A stretch of 64,000 nucleotides of DNA from DASQPR01 sp963797605 (GTDB taxonomy: Bacteria; Actinomycetota; Actinomycetes; Mycobacteriales; Micromonosporaceae), in the NCBI GenBank assembly GCA_963797605.1, contig CAWCPX010000005.1, positions 1,178,001 to 1,242,000 on the forward strand. Direction: 5' to 3'. The notes beneath the pieces are model-generated. The model was given only the letters and a program-made list of their open reading frames with translations, searched no databases and had not been told where the DNA came from. The position numbers and the translations under genes are program-made. Below are positions 37,144-46,079 of the stretch, one piece after another. Numbering within the stretch: position 1 is the stretch's first letter; each line of letters opens with the position of its first letter.

Positions 37144-38732
37144 GCCGCCTCTGCCGGCAGGGCTTCCAGCCATCGCAGCAGCGTGCGGACGCCCCAACCG
37201 GTCGCGCCCTTGGTGAGTTCGCCGTCGGCGCTGTCGGCCCACGAGGGCGCGGACATGTCGATGTGCGCCCACCGGTCGCGAGCGACGCCGGTGAACTCGC
37301 GCAGGAAGAGCGCCGCCGTGATCGAACCGGCGCCCGAGTTGGACGAGTTGGCCACGTCGGCCAGTTCGCTGCGGATGTCGCGAAGGTAATCGTCGTGCAG
37401 TGGCATTCGCCACACCCGCTCGCCCGCGCTCGTCGCAGCCTCCGTCAGCGTCTCGATCAAATCATCGTTTTCGCTGTAGAGGGCCCCGATCCGCTTGCCC
37501 AGCGCGACCGCGTTGGCGCCGGTCAGCGTAGCCAGATCGATCAGATAATCGGGTGCGAGCGTCGTGGCCGCGTAGGCGAGCGCGTCCGCGAGCACGAGCC
37601 GGCCCTCCGCGTCGGTGTTCAGAACCTCACTCGTGCCGCCGCCGTAGTGGTGGACGATGTCGCCGGGCCGAAACGACGTGCCGCTCACCGAGTTCTCGGC
37701 CAGCGGAGCCAGGGCCGTGACGCGGACCGGAAGCCCCATCTCGGCCGCTCCGAGCGTCGCCGACATCACCGCCGCGGCACCGCCCATGTCCTTGCGCATG
37801 AGTTTCATGCCGGCCACCGGCTTGATGCAGATGCCGCCCGAATCGAACGTGATGCCCTTCCCGACCAGCACCACATGGCAACTCGCCGTCGGCGGTGCCC
37901 AGGACAGCTCTACGAGACGTGGGCCTCGATCGGAACCGCTGCCGACCGCGACGATCCCGCCGAACCCCTCGGCTGCCAGCTGCTCGCCCTCGACGACCCG
38001 CACCGAGAGATTTTCGTTTCCGGCGGCGATCGCCTGGATCTGAGCGGCGAACCAGGCCGGTGTCTTTTCCTCGCTCGGCATGTTCGTCAGGTCGCGGGCC
38101 AGATAGGTGGCGGTGGCCACGGTGTGCGCGTCTTCGAGCGTGCCGGCCAGGGCATCCGCGTCTGGCACGCACAGCGTCACCCGGTGCAGCCCCTCGTCGA
38201 GGAGCGTGTCGGTCACGGGTTCGGGTCGGCGCGCGTGCCGGTCGATGGCCGGTGGCGTGCGTGGTGTCGTCAGCCGGAACTGGTAGGACGCGAGCCAAAG
38301 ACCTTCAGCCACGCCGCGTACGCGAGCCTCGGAATCGGCGCCGGCAGCCTCTGGCATCGCCACGACCAGGTCGTCTTCGGCTTTGGCGGCGCGGGCCAGG
38401 GCGGCTCCGGCGGCTCGCCATCCAGGCTCGTCATCGGCGCCGACACCGACGAGCAGCACCCGCCGAGGCGTACGCGTGGGCCTCGGCAGGGTCACGATTT
38501 GACCGCCTCGGCCGGTGTGCGTGATGTCTTCGAGGTAAGCGTCGATCTCGGCCGCGAGTTCGGGATCGATGTCGACGCCGGGGGCCAGTGCCGCGCCCGG
38601 ACTGTCGGTTGTGGTGTCGCCGGCCGGCGCGGAGTCGTTTCCTGCCGGGACGACCGGAAGCGCGAGCACGCCCGCCGTGGTGGTGAGACCGCCGGATTCG
38701 GCCGGACGATCGGACAGTCGGACGTTGAGCAC
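37140..38732 (-). CDS. pepA: Leucyl aminopeptidase (M17 family)
   Basis: A hexameric two-metal exopeptidase that removes N-terminal residues and supports peptide turnover in the cytoplasm. The metal and catalytic motifs are complete: VGKGITFDSGGICIKP (catalytic Lys), MRKDMGGAAAVM and the M17 signature NTDAEGRLVLADAL. The frame is open upstream to 38936 without a family match. I chose GTG 38732 (VLNVRLSDRP) because GGAG lies 6 nt upstream and the length (530) fits; this start is uncertain. Confidence 0.93.
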   Translation of the reverse strand: MLNVRLSDRPAESGGLTTTAGVLALPVVPAGNDSAPAGDTTTDSPGAALAPGVDIDPELAAEIDAYLEDITHTGRGGQIVTLPRPTRTPRRVLLVGVGADDEPGWRAAGAALARAAKAEDDLVVAMPEAAGADSEARVRGVAEGLWLASYQFRLTTPRTPPAIDRHARRPEPVTDTLLDEGLHRVTLCVPDADALAGTLEDAHTVATATYLARDLTNMPSEEKTPAWFAAQIQAIAAGNENLSVRVVEGEQLAAEGFGGIVAVGSGSDRGPRLVELSWAPPTASCHVVLVGKGITFDSGGICIKPVAGMKLMRKDMGGAAAVMSATLGAAEMGLPVRVTALAPLAENSVSGTSFRPGDIVHHYGGGTSEVLNTDAEGRLVLADALAYAATTLAPDYLIDLATLTGANAVALGKRIGALYSENDDLIETLTEAATSAGERVWRMPLHDDYLRDIRSELADVANSSNSGAGSITAALFLREFTGVARDRWAHIDMSAPSWADSADGELTKGATGWGVRTLLRWLEALPAEAA

Positions 38733-38960
38733 CAGCAGCTCCGAACAGACTCGGCGACAGGACGCGACCCGATGTGGGATTGGCCACTTCGACTCCGACG
38801 CGAACCGTACGTCACGACCGGTCGGCACAGCCAGCTCAGGCACCGACCATCGACCGGCGGTGGGTGCCGGTGCGGTGCCGCCGGTCTGGCTCGGCGGCAA
38901 ACACGAACGCCGGTTGGCCGGAGCCGACCGCTCCAACCAACCGGCGCCTCGTCGATACGG

Positions 38961-39128
38961 TTAACCGACCGCTGTCCGCAGCGCCTCGCCCAGTGCAGCG
39001 GCCTCGTCGGGAGTCATTTCGACGACAAGCCGGCCACCGCCTTCCAGCGGAACCCGCATGACGATCCCGCGGCCTTCCTTGGTGACCTCCAGCGGACCGT
39101 CGCCCGTCCGCGGCTTCATCGCCGCCAT
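38961..39128 (-). CDS. DUF3117 domain protein
   Basis: A 55-residue protein (MAAMKPRTGDGPLEVTKEGR ... MTPDEAAALGEALRTAVG) of the DUF3117 family, nearly invariant in Actinobacteria and of unknown function. GAGGGGAG precedes ATG 39128. M. tuberculosis Rv1211 is the counterpart and lies next to tagA as here. Its high conservation suggests a core cellular role. Confidence 0.93.
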   Translation of the reverse strand: MAAMKPRTGDGPLEVTKEGRGIVMRVPLEGGGRLVVEMTPDEAAALGEALRTAVG

Positions 39129-39308
39129 GTTGTCTCCCCTCAAAGCGTCGTCGTCAGAGGTGTCCCTCCGACTCGTACGGCTGAATTCTCGTCGCACTCG
39201 CCAGGTACGTTCGCGACACCGCGTCGACGAGTCGACGCGGGTCCCTCAATGATTTTCCCTGATAAAGGCCCCAAGACCCAAACCGAGCCGGAAATAGGTA
39301 TGACACCG

Positions 39309-39321
39309 ACCCTGGCAGGGT
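39309..39321. promoter_or_regulatory. Palindrome upstream of the paaX-like gene
   Basis: ACCCTG-G-CAGGGT, six-bp arms around one base, 83 nt before the PaaX-like start. It may be an operator; it does not resemble the PaaX box known from E. coli. Confidence 0.35.
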
Positions 39322-39403
39322 GGTCAGATGGATGTCACAATGAGCCACATTTCCGCGGGCCCAAGGGTGTTTCAAGAGATCATGAAATGGGGTGCCGACC
39401 GCG

Positions 39404-40264
39404 ATGCAGGCTCGTTCGGCGCTCTTCGATCTTTACGGTGATCACCTCCGCACGCACGGCGGCCGTGCCCCAGTTGCGGCTTTGGTCCGAATGCTGGCGC
39501 CACTCGACATCGGCTCGCCGGCCGTGCGAACCGCCGTCTCCCGCATGGTCCGGCAGGGCTGGCTCCAACCGACGCGACTCGCGTCCGGCCCGGGATATGT
39601 GATCACGACACGCGCCGGGAGGCGCCTCGACGAGGCCGCCGCGCGCATCTACCGCACCAACGAGACCCGCTGGGACGGCACCTTCGACCTGATCATCGCC
39701 GACTCGGCCATGATCCGGAGCGATCGGGTGCGCATCGCCAACAACCTCGCCTACCTCGGCTACGGCCGCATCGGCGACGGCACATGGATCGCGACGCGCC
39801 CCTCGCCGGAAGCCGACGGGATCCTCACCGAGGCCGGCATGTGCTTCGAGCGCTTCACCGGCCACCACGTCGGCGGCGCCAAAGACGCGGCCGCGCTGGT
39901 CAGCCGCGCGTGGGACCTCGATCGCATCGGTCGCGAATATCGCGAGTTCATGAGTGAGCTGCACCCGGTGGTCGACCGCGTCGACGAGCAGGGCGACATG
40001 AAGACGGCGTTCACGGCCCGCTTTCAGCTGGTGCACTCGTGGCGCACCTTCCTCTTCCGCGATCCGGGCCTGCCGCCCGACCTGCTGCCCGCGCGGTGGC
40101 CCGGCACGAAAGCGGCCGAGTTCTTCGACACGCACGCCAACCGCCTGCGGCCCGCCGCCGACCGCTTCGTCGAACACTGCCTGAACCTTCACACGCCCGA
40201 CCGCGCGCCGGCCGACAGTGCCAACGCGACGGTGCGCGAACCGATTTCGAGGGACCTGTCATGA
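39404..40264 (+). CDS. PaaX family transcriptional regulator
   Basis: PaaX repressors control phenylacetate catabolism and sense phenylacetyl-CoA. The 286-residue protein opens QARSALFDLYGDHLRTHGGR, the PaaX start, followed by the winged helix (AVRTAVSRMVRQGWLQPTRL) and the PaaX-type C-terminal domain (LHPVVDRVDEQGDMKTAFTA, FRDPGLPPDLLPARWPG). ATG 39404 fits the family start, with GGGGTG upstream; an in-frame GTG at 39392 is possible. The stop overlaps the following start (ATGA), so it is co-translated with the PaaG-like enzyme, its likely regulatory target. Confidence 0.9.
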   Translation: MQARSALFDLYGDHLRTHGGRAPVAALVRMLAPLDIGSPAVRTAVSRMVRQGWLQPTRLASGPGYVITTRAGRRLDEAAARIYRTNETRWDGTFDLIIADSAMIRSDRVRIANNLAYLGYGRIGDGTWIATRPSPEADGILTEAGMCFERFTGHHVGGAKDAAALVSRAWDLDRIGREYREFMSELHPVVDRVDEQGDMKTAFTARFQLVHSWRTFLFRDPGLPPDLLPARWPGTKAAEFFDTHANRLRPAADRFVEHCLNLHTPDRAPADSANATVREPISRDLS

Positions 40265-41049
40265 CCGAACTGCTCGTGGAGACGGCCGACGGCGTCGCGA
40301 CGCTGACGCTCAACCGACCGGAGTCGCTCAACTCGTTGAGCCTCGCCCTGAAGGTCGAACTCCGGGACACGCTCACGAAGATCGCTGACGACGACACCGT
40401 GCGGGCGGTGGTCCTGACGGGTGCCGGGCGGGCGTTCTGCGTCGGCCAGGACCTGCGGGAGCACGTCGGGCTGCTCGAATCCGGCGACCCCGCGCCGCTG
40501 GACACGGTCCGGGAGCACTACAACCCGATCGCGATGCTGATCACCGAGATGCCCAAGCCCGTGATCGCGGCCGTCCGGGGCATGGCCGCCGGCGCCGGTG
40601 CCGGGCTCGCGTTCCTGGCCGACTTCCGTGTCGGCGGGCCGAAGACCGGCTTCCTGCTGGCCTTCGCGAACGTCGGTCTGGCCGGTGACACCGGGGTCTC
40701 CTGGACGCTGCCCCGCCTCGTCGGTTACGCCAAGGCGACCGAGCTGCTGATGTTCGCGCGACCGATCGATTCGGCGGAGGCGGACCGGCTCGGCCTGCTG
40801 ACCACGCTGGTCGACGACGACGAGCAGGTGCTGCCGGCCGCGCAGGAGCTGGCGGCGCGACTGGCAGCCGGCCCGACGACCGCGTACGCGCAGATCAAGC
40901 GGCAGCTGTCGATCGGCGCGGCGGGCACGCTGGCCGACGCGCTGGAAGCCGAGGCGGTGGCGCAGACGATCAGCGGTGCCACGGTCGATCACCGCGCGTC
41001 GGTGGAGGCGTTCGTGGCGAAGCGGCCGGCGGAGTTCACCGGGCACTGA
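40261..41049 (+). CDS. Enoyl-CoA hydratase/isomerase, PaaG-like
   Basis: 262-residue crotonase-fold enzyme. FCVGQDLREH and the C-terminal FVAKRPAEFTGH closely follow PaaG, the ring-epoxide isomerase of phenylacetate breakdown, and GLAGDTGVSWTLPRLVG keeps the Asp of the PaaG active site. AAGAGAGLAFLADF forms the oxyanion region. Overlap with a PaaX-type regulator supports an aromatic-acid role. No other paa genes are adjacent, so it could act in another acyl-CoA pathway. Confidence 0.87.
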   Translation: MTELLVETADGVATLTLNRPESLNSLSLALKVELRDTLTKIADDDTVRAVVLTGAGRAFCVGQDLREHVGLLESGDPAPLDTVREHYNPIAMLITEMPKPVIAAVRGMAAGAGAGLAFLADFRVGGPKTGFLLAFANVGLAGDTGVSWTLPRLVGYAKATELLMFARPIDSAEADRLGLLTTLVDDDEQVLPAAQELAARLAAGPTTAYAQIKRQLSIGAAGTLADALEAEAVAQTISGATVDHRASVEAFVAKRPAEFTGH

Positions 41050-41056
41050 CGGTCGG

Positions 41057-41281
41057 CTACTCGTCCTCTTCCGGATCTTGGTTGGCCTCCGCGCCGCCCA
41101 CGAAGGCCCGGATCGACAGCTCGTCGTCGCTCGGGCTCACGAAAACGGGCAGCTCGCCGGGCCCGAGATCGTGGACGTACGCCCAGAACTGTCGCACCGC
41201 CTCGTCAGCCGTCTGCGCCTCAATCGGCAAATCCAGGCTGACGAGCCAGGTGCGAGCGGGGTGGGCGGAAGGCGACGTCAC
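41057..41281 (-). CDS. Conserved hypothetical small acidic protein
   Basis: 74 residues (start TSPSAHPARTWLVSLDLPIE, end GGAEANQDPEEDE), probably cytoplasmic. No family recognised. The GTG start at 41281 has GGGATGGG upstream, and it lies 43 nt after tagA on the same strand, so it may belong to the tagA unit. Confidence 0.6.
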   Translation of the reverse strand: MTSPSAHPARTWLVSLDLPIEAQTADEAVRQFWAYVHDLGPGELPVFVSPSDDELSIRAFVGGAEANQDPEEDE

Positions 41282-41324
41282 CGACCCATCCCATCACGGC
41301 TGGGCGCTCTGCGGCCGATCCGGG

Positions 41325-41909
41325 TCAGGTGCGAATCGGCACGTAACACTCGGCGATGTGATCGTCGACCATGCCGCAGGCCTGCATCAACGCGTACGCC
41401 GTGGTCGGCCCGACGAAGCGGAATCCGCGTTTCTTAAGGTCTTTGGCCATCGCCACGGACTCCGGGGTGGACGCGGGGACCTCGGCCCGCGTCGCCGGCC
41501 GGGCCGGGCGGGGCTCCGGCGCGAACGACCACAGCAGCTTGGCCAGACCGCCCGGCAGCTCCAGGGCGGCTCGCGCGTTGCCGATCGCGGCCTCGATCTT
41601 GGCCCGGTTGCGCACGATGCCGGTGTCGGCTAATAGGCGCTCGACATCAGCGTCGTCGAACGCGGCCACCTTCGCGATCGAGAAACCGGCGAACGCCTTC
41701 CGGAAGGTCGGCCGCTTCCGCAAGATCGTGATCCACGACAACCCGGATTGGAAAGCCTCCAGCGTCATCCGCTCGTAGAGCTCCTGGTTTTTGTGGAGCG
41801 GCGCGCCCCACTCGGTGTCGTGATAGGGGAGATAGTCGGGGGTCGAGGCGGCCCAGAAACAGCGGGCGAGCCCATCCGCGCCGACGATCACGTCCGTGCC
41901 GATTGCCAT
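41325..41909 (-). CDS. tag: DNA-3-methyladenine glycosylase I
   Basis: TagA excises 3-methyladenine from alkylated DNA, starting base-excision repair. The 194-residue protein has the zinc ligands seen in the family: Cys17 in ARCFWA, His in PYHDTEWG, and the C-terminal His and Cys in DDHIAECYVP. LTLEAFQSGLSWITILRKR and FRFVGPTTAYALMQACGMV form the lesion pocket and helix. TAGGGT lies 6 nt before the ATG, which suggests a leaderless mRNA. The order DivIVA-like, tag, DUF3117 is the same as Rv1209-Rv1211, with SRPBCC and small hypothetical genes added. Confidence 0.95.
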   Translation of the reverse strand: MAIGTDVIVGADGLARCFWAASTPDYLPYHDTEWGAPLHKNQELYERMTLEAFQSGLSWITILRKRPTFRKAFAGFSIAKVAAFDDADVERLLADTGIVRNRAKIEAAIGNARAALELPGGLAKLLWSFAPEPRPARPATRAEVPASTPESVAMAKDLKKRGFRFVGPTTAYALMQACGMVDDHIAECYVPIRT

Positions 41910-41915
41910 ACCGCG

Positions 41916-41921
41916 ACCCTA
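41916..41921 (-). promoter_or_regulatory. -10 box, leaderless tag
   Basis: TAGGGT, 6 nt, then the ATG of tag. Confidence 0.45.
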
Positions 41922-41959
41922 ACGGCCGGGTCCGACAACGCGCCCGTGCCGACGGGGCG

Positions 41960-42457
41960 TTACGGCAACTTTCCGGCCTCCACGAGCCGGCCGAAGCGCT
42001 TGAGGGCCTGCGTCAGGCTCACCTTCGAGGTCGGCCAGAGCACCGGGCCGGCGAGTTTGCCCGCCAGGCCACCCGGCAGCTGAAACCACTCGTGCCAGAC
42101 CATCTGCGTGCGGTTGGTGCCCATCGCGGTGCACCGCATGACGCCGGGGCCACGCAGGATCTTGCCCGTGTGCATGACCCGGACCTCGAACGGCGGGTCG
42201 ACCTTCTCGATCGTCATCAGGTCGGTGAGGACGGCCGGGCCGATGGCCGTGACCGCTTCCAGCGTGCTGCCCTGGCCACCGTCGCCGCCGGTGATCCGGA
42301 CCGCGGTGAACGGGATCCACTCACCCTGGCGCTCCCACGAGGTGAACGCGCTGAAGACGCGCTGGGCCGGCGCGTTGATGATCACGGTCGCCGTGACCTC
42401 GACCGTGTTGTCTCCGGCGGGATGCGCCGGCTGGGCCCCGCCGATCTCCCGTGTCAC
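41960..42457 (-). CDS. SRPBCC family protein
   Basis: 165 residues with the START/Bet v 1-like helix-grip pattern: TVEVTATVIINAPAQRVFSA and FTSWERQGEWIPFTAVRI at the start, then alternating strands and a long C-terminal helix. This is the polyketide-cyclase/dehydrase type, a hydrophobic ligand pocket of unknown ligand. The GTG start overlaps the stop of the DivIVA-like gene by 4 nt, so the two are co-translated. Confidence 0.82.
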   Translation of the reverse strand: MTREIGGAQPAHPAGDNTVEVTATVIINAPAQRVFSAFTSWERQGEWIPFTAVRITGGDGGQGSTLEAVTAIGPAVLTDLMTIEKVDPPFEVRVMHTGKILRGPGVMRCTAMGTNRTQMVWHEWFQLPGGLAGKLAGPVLWPTSKVSLTQALKRFGRLVEAGKLP

Positions 42458-43164
42458 CGCCTGCTCGCGGCCGGGGCGGCGGCCCCGCTCGCCTCGGGCT
42501 CGGTCGCGCCGGGCCGGATCGGGGGTTCATCGTCGGCCACGTCGTCATCGTCATCGTCATCGGCGTCGTCATCGGCGGCGGCACTCGTCGCGGTGAGCGA
42601 GTCAGAGCTGGACTGGCCGCGGGTCTTGTCGCGAGCGCCGAGCGTGGTGCGCAGCGGCCCGCCGAGATCGGTCACGGTGTTGGTGCCCGCCACGGTGTCC
42701 GCGTCGGAGCCGTCGGTTTCGTCCTCGTCCTCGTCGTCATCATCGGCATCGGCATCGGGGAACACGGCCTTGGCGTCTTCAACGGTGGCCTTGCCGCGGC
42801 TCGACGAGATGGCACTCTCGCGGGCGGCGCGCAACGCGTCGGCCTCCTCGATCTCGCCGGCGCGCAACGCCGCGAGTTCGGCTTCCAGCACCCCGATGAG
42901 CTCTTCCTTGTAGCCGATGTCGTAGGCGGCCCGTTTCGTCGCCGCGTCGACCTGGTCCATCCGGTAACCGCGAAGGGCGGTATCGAAGCGGATCGTCTGC
43001 ACGTCGCGCTCCACGAGCGGGCGAGCCGTCGGCAGCGGCACGGCCCGGCCATCGGGCTCTTCGGGGTCGAGGCCCCGGTCGCGACCGGTGATGATCCAGG
43101 TGACGCCGTATGCCGCCGCGCCGACCACGATCGCGAGGAGCAGCAGGAGGAGAACGTGTGCCAT
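42454..43164 (-). CDS. DivIVA-like membrane protein with acidic tail
   Basis: 236 residues. One N-terminal helix (AHVLLLLLLAIVVGAAAYGV) is followed by IRFDTALRGYRMDQVDAATK, the start of a DivIVA-type coiled coil. Then comes a coiled segment (YKEELIGVLEAELAALRAGE) and a long low-complexity tail with Asp/Glu runs. M. tuberculosis Rv1209 has the same plan and position. DivIVA-type proteins sense membrane curvature and organise polar growth; whether this anchored form does so is unknown. It is divergent from folP2. Confidence 0.8.
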   Translation of the reverse strand: MAHVLLLLLLAIVVGAAAYGVTWIITGRDRGLDPEEPDGRAVPLPTARPLVERDVQTIRFDTALRGYRMDQVDAATKRAAYDIGYKEELIGVLEAELAALRAGEIEEADALRAARESAISSSRGKATVEDAKAVFPDADADDDDEDEDETDGSDADTVAGTNTVTDLGGPLRTTLGARDKTRGQSSSDSLTATSAAADDDADDDDDDDVADDEPPIRPGATEPEASGAAAPAASRR

Positions 43165-43220
43165 GTGACGATCGTGGCATGGTGTCGCGCGCAGAGCGAG
43201 CCCGGCACCCGAATCAGACG

Positions 43221-43226
43221 TACGGT
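43221..43226 (+). promoter_or_regulatory. -10 box, leaderless folP2
   Basis: TACGGT, 6 nt, then GTG 43233. Confidence 0.4.
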
Positions 43227-43232
43227 GTGCGG

Positions 43233-44111
43233 GTGCCTCCGACTGATCAACGGCTACGCCTGGGCAAACGGACATTCGAGCCCGGCGAACTCGCCGTGAT
43301 GGCGATCGTGAACCGTACCCCTGACTCGTTTTTCGATCGGGGTGCGACCTTCGCGGAGGACGCCGCATTGAACGCGGTGGATCGAGCCGTCGCCGACGGC
43401 GCCGACATCATCGATATCGGTGGCGTGAAGGCCGGGCCGGGCGCCGAAGTCGACGCGGCCGAGGAGATGCGGCGCACGATTCCGACCGTGGCAGCCGTCC
43501 GCGCCCGCTTTCCAGACGTGATCATCTCGATCGACACCTGGCGCGCCGAAGTCGCGGTCGAGGCGATCGCCGCCGGAGCGGACCTGCTCAACGACACGTG
43601 GGCCGGCGCCGATCCCGCGCTCGCCGAGGTGGCTGCGGCGACCGGAGCCGCCCTCGTGTGCTCGCACGCCGGTGGCCTGAACCCACGCACCCGCCCGCAT
43701 CGGGCCGCGTTCGACGACATCGTCGGAGACGTGATCGCCACCGTCACCGGCCTGGCCGAGCGGGCCGTCGCGCTCGGGGTGCGGCCCGACGGCATCCTCA
43801 TCGATCCGGCCCACGACTTCGGCAAGAACACCCGGCATTCGCTCGAACTGACCAAGCGGCTCGGCGAGATGGTCGACACCGGGTGGCCGGTGCTCGTGGC
43901 GCTCTCCAACAAGGACTTCATCGGCGAGACCCTGGACGCTCCGGTGGCGGATCGGCTCGACGGCACGCTCGCGGCGACCGCGGTCTCGGCCTGGTTGGGC
44001 GCGAGGGTCTTCCGAGCGCATCAGGTGCGCGAGACCCGCCGGGCACTCGACATGATCGCGTCGATCCGCGGGGACCGCCCGCCTGCGGTGGCCCGGCGTG
44101 GACTCGCGTAA
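43233..44111 (+). CDS. folP2: Dihydropteroate synthase-like protein, FolP2 type
   Basis: 292-residue TIM barrel of the pterin-binding family. It keeps MAIVNRTPDSFFDRG and DPAHDFGKN but lacks the GGESTRPG loop of true dihydropteroate synthases (here DIGGVKAGPGAEV), and SNKDFIGE replaces SRKSFIG. This is the pattern of M. tuberculosis FolP2 (Rv1207), which is reported not to make dihydropteroate. Its function is unknown, so a real folP is expected elsewhere. In M. tuberculosis gpgS follows; here gpgS is absent and the gene is divergent from the DivIVA-like gene. Confidence 0.85.
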   Translation: MPPTDQRLRLGKRTFEPGELAVMAIVNRTPDSFFDRGATFAEDAALNAVDRAVADGADIIDIGGVKAGPGAEVDAAEEMRRTIPTVAAVRARFPDVIISIDTWRAEVAVEAIAAGADLLNDTWAGADPALAEVAAATGAALVCSHAGGLNPRTRPHRAAFDDIVGDVIATVTGLAERAVALGVRPDGILIDPAHDFGKNTRHSLELTKRLGEMVDTGWPVLVALSNKDFIGETLDAPVADRLDGTLAATAVSAWLGARVFRAHQVRETRRALDMIASIRGDRPPAVARRGLA

Positions 44112-44196
44112 GAAACGGCCGGCCGATCAGCCCGACGGAGGAATTTTGCCGGCACGGGCCAGCGCGGGCGGGCTCGCTGCGGCAGACTGGGCCGTC

Positions 44197-44478
44197 ATGG
44201 AGTCCCGCCCCCTGATCCTTGCCGTGATCGACGCGTTTTTGCTGCTAGAGCTATGCGCTGACGATGAAATCGACCAGGACACGGCGGTGCGCGCGACCGA
44301 CACCATCTGCGCCGACCTGATGCGACTCCGGCATGACGATCAGGTCGAGCTGCGGGTGCAGTTGGCCGAGATCGCCGACGAGTCGCCCGACCCGGCTTAC
44401 CGCGAGGTCGTCGGCGGCATCGCGGACATGGTCGGGCTCGCCCGCCCGCTGCCGGGCGAGCACCGCTCCTGGCGCTGA
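44197..44478 (+). CDS. Conserved hypothetical small protein
   Basis: 93 residues (ESRPLILAVIDAFLLLELCA start, RPLPGEHRSWR end), mostly predicted helix with an acidic middle. No family recognised. ATG 44197 was chosen because the upstream in-frame region is low-complexity. It ends 7 nt before the converging molybdopterin oxidoreductase gene. Confidence 0.55.
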   Translation: MESRPLILAVIDAFLLLELCADDEIDQDTAVRATDTICADLMRLRHDDQVELRVQLAEIADESPDPAYREVVGGIADMVGLARPLPGEHRSWR

Positions 44479-44485
44479 TGCCCGC

Positions 44486-45979
44486 TCAGCTCACCGTCGG
44501 GGCCACGGTGTGCCAGCCGGTGGCGCCGTTCGGGAAGGTGTCCACGCGCTTCTCCGGCTGCACGGCGCCGGTTTTGTCCGTCGCACGGACCCGGAGCTGA
44601 TGTTGACCTTTGGTGGCGGCCCAGGTCAGTGACCACTGCACCCAGGTGTCGATGGACGGCACCGGAGCGAGCGTCGCGGCCTGCCACGGCCCGTCGTCGA
44701 CCTGCACCTCCACCTTCCGGATGCCCCTTCCCTGCGCCCAGGCGACGCCCTGGATCAGGACCGGACCCGCGTCCATATGCCCGAACGAGGCCGGCTTGTC
44801 GATCCGGGACGCCGTCTTCACGGGTGCTCGCGCCGACCAGTTCCGTTTCACCCAGTACGGGTCGTACGCGCCGAACGTCGTCAGCTCGATGTCGGTGATC
44901 CACTTGCAGGCACCGACGTAGCCGTAGAGCCCGGGCGTCAGCATGCGCACCGGGAAGCCGTGCTCGACCGGCAGCGGAGCGCCGTTCATGCCGACGGCCA
45001 GCATCGCCGGGCGACCGTCCATGATCGCGGCGACGGGGGTGCCGATGGTCATGCCGTCGATCGAACGGGCCACGAGCTGGTCCGCGCCCACGTGCACCCC
45101 TACCTCTTTCAGCAGCCCGGCGAGCGGGGCACCGAGCCAGCGCGCCGTGCCGACGTAGGGGCCGCCGATCTCGTTCGAGACGCAGTTCAACGTGATGTCG
45201 CGCTGGATCAACGGGCGTTTGAGCAGCTGGCTCAGGCTCAGCGTCATCGGATTGTCGACCATGCCGTGAATGCGCAGGCTCCAGTCGTCCGGGTTGATCA
45301 ACGGGACGGTCAGCGCCGTGTCGACGCGGTAGAACGCGTTGTTCGGCGTGTAGAAGCCGGCCGCGGTGACCTTCGGCGGCCCGGGATCGGCCGGCGCCGG
45401 GAGCCGGAGCACCGCCCGCAGTTTCTCAATCGACCCGTTCTTCGCGTTCGCGAGCAGGGATCCACCGACGCCGACGGCGATCGCGCCGGCAGCCACGAGC
45501 GCCCCGGTCCGCAGGAACCGTCGTCGGTCGAGATTGTCGATGCCGGTCGGCTCCGGGCTCGGCTCTTTGAGCAGCAGCCAGAGCACGGCGACCGCGCCGG
45601 CGCCACCGATGATCGCCGGACCGACGTCGGTGAAGCGGAAGGCCGGCCTCGTGGTGGCGGCCGCGATCCCGATCACTCCGAAAAGGCCGGCGCCGACGAG
45701 CCCTAACCACAGCTTGCGGACCGCGACGATGCCGATGATCAGGGCGAATACCGTCAGCGCGGCCCCGATGCCGGCAAGCAGGAAGTGCTTGTCGTTCGTG
45801 CCGAAATGCCGGATCGCGAATTCCTTGACCGGCGTCGGCGTCGCGTCCACGACCGTGCCACCGACGGTGACCAGTGGCGACGATTCCGGCCGGCTGATCG
45901 CGGCGGCGAGTTGGGCGACCGCGACACCGGCGGCTCCGGCCAGTAATCCGGCCAATGCTCCGTACGGCCAGCGACGCAT
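44486..45979 (-). CDS. Membrane-anchored molybdopterin oxidoreductase, sulfite-oxidase type
   Basis: 497 residues. Four N-terminal helices (to about residue 137) precede a twin-arginine-like DRRRFLRTG (151-159) and a further hydrophobic stretch, so the catalytic part is probably exported by Tat and faces outside. The sulfite-oxidase fold follows: Cys266 in DITLNCVSNEIGG is the expected Mo ligand, with PLPVEHGFPVRMLTPGLYGY and YVGACKWITDIEL typical, then a C-terminal dimerisation domain. GGGGG precedes the ATG. The substrate is unknown. A fasciclin lipoprotein gene lies 100 nt upstream, with a hairpin between. Confidence 0.9.
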   Translation of the reverse strand: MRRWPYGALAGLLAGAAGVAVAQLAAAISRPESSPLVTVGGTVVDATPTPVKEFAIRHFGTNDKHFLLAGIGAALTVFALIIGIVAVRKLWLGLVGAGLFGVIGIAAATTRPAFRFTDVGPAIIGGAGAVAVLWLLLKEPSPEPTGIDNLDRRRFLRTGALVAAGAIAVGVGGSLLANAKNGSIEKLRAVLRLPAPADPGPPKVTAAGFYTPNNAFYRVDTALTVPLINPDDWSLRIHGMVDNPMTLSLSQLLKRPLIQRDITLNCVSNEIGGPYVGTARWLGAPLAGLLKEVGVHVGADQLVARSIDGMTIGTPVAAIMDGRPAMLAVGMNGAPLPVEHGFPVRMLTPGLYGYVGACKWITDIELTTFGAYDPYWVKRNWSARAPVKTASRIDKPASFGHMDAGPVLIQGVAWAQGRGIRKVEVQVDDGPWQAATLAPVPSIDTWVQWSLTWAATKGQHQLRVRATDKTGAVQPEKRVDTFPNGATGWHTVAPTVS

Positions 45980-46004
45980 ATTGCCCCCTTTATGAATACG
46001 CGAA

Positions 46005-46047
46005 GGCGCTGGTCACGCGCTCCCCCTCGGTGCGCATGACCAGCGCC
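46005..46047 (-). terminator. Hairpin between the fasciclin and oxidoreductase genes
   Basis: Sixteen-bp stem (GGCGCTGGTCA(C/T)GCGC with one G-U pair) around 11 nt. It could terminate the fasciclin transcript or reduce read-through to the oxidoreductase. No strong U-run. Confidence 0.65.
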
Positions 46048-46079
46048 GAATTCGCCATTCGCTATTGCGCGAAAACCGA

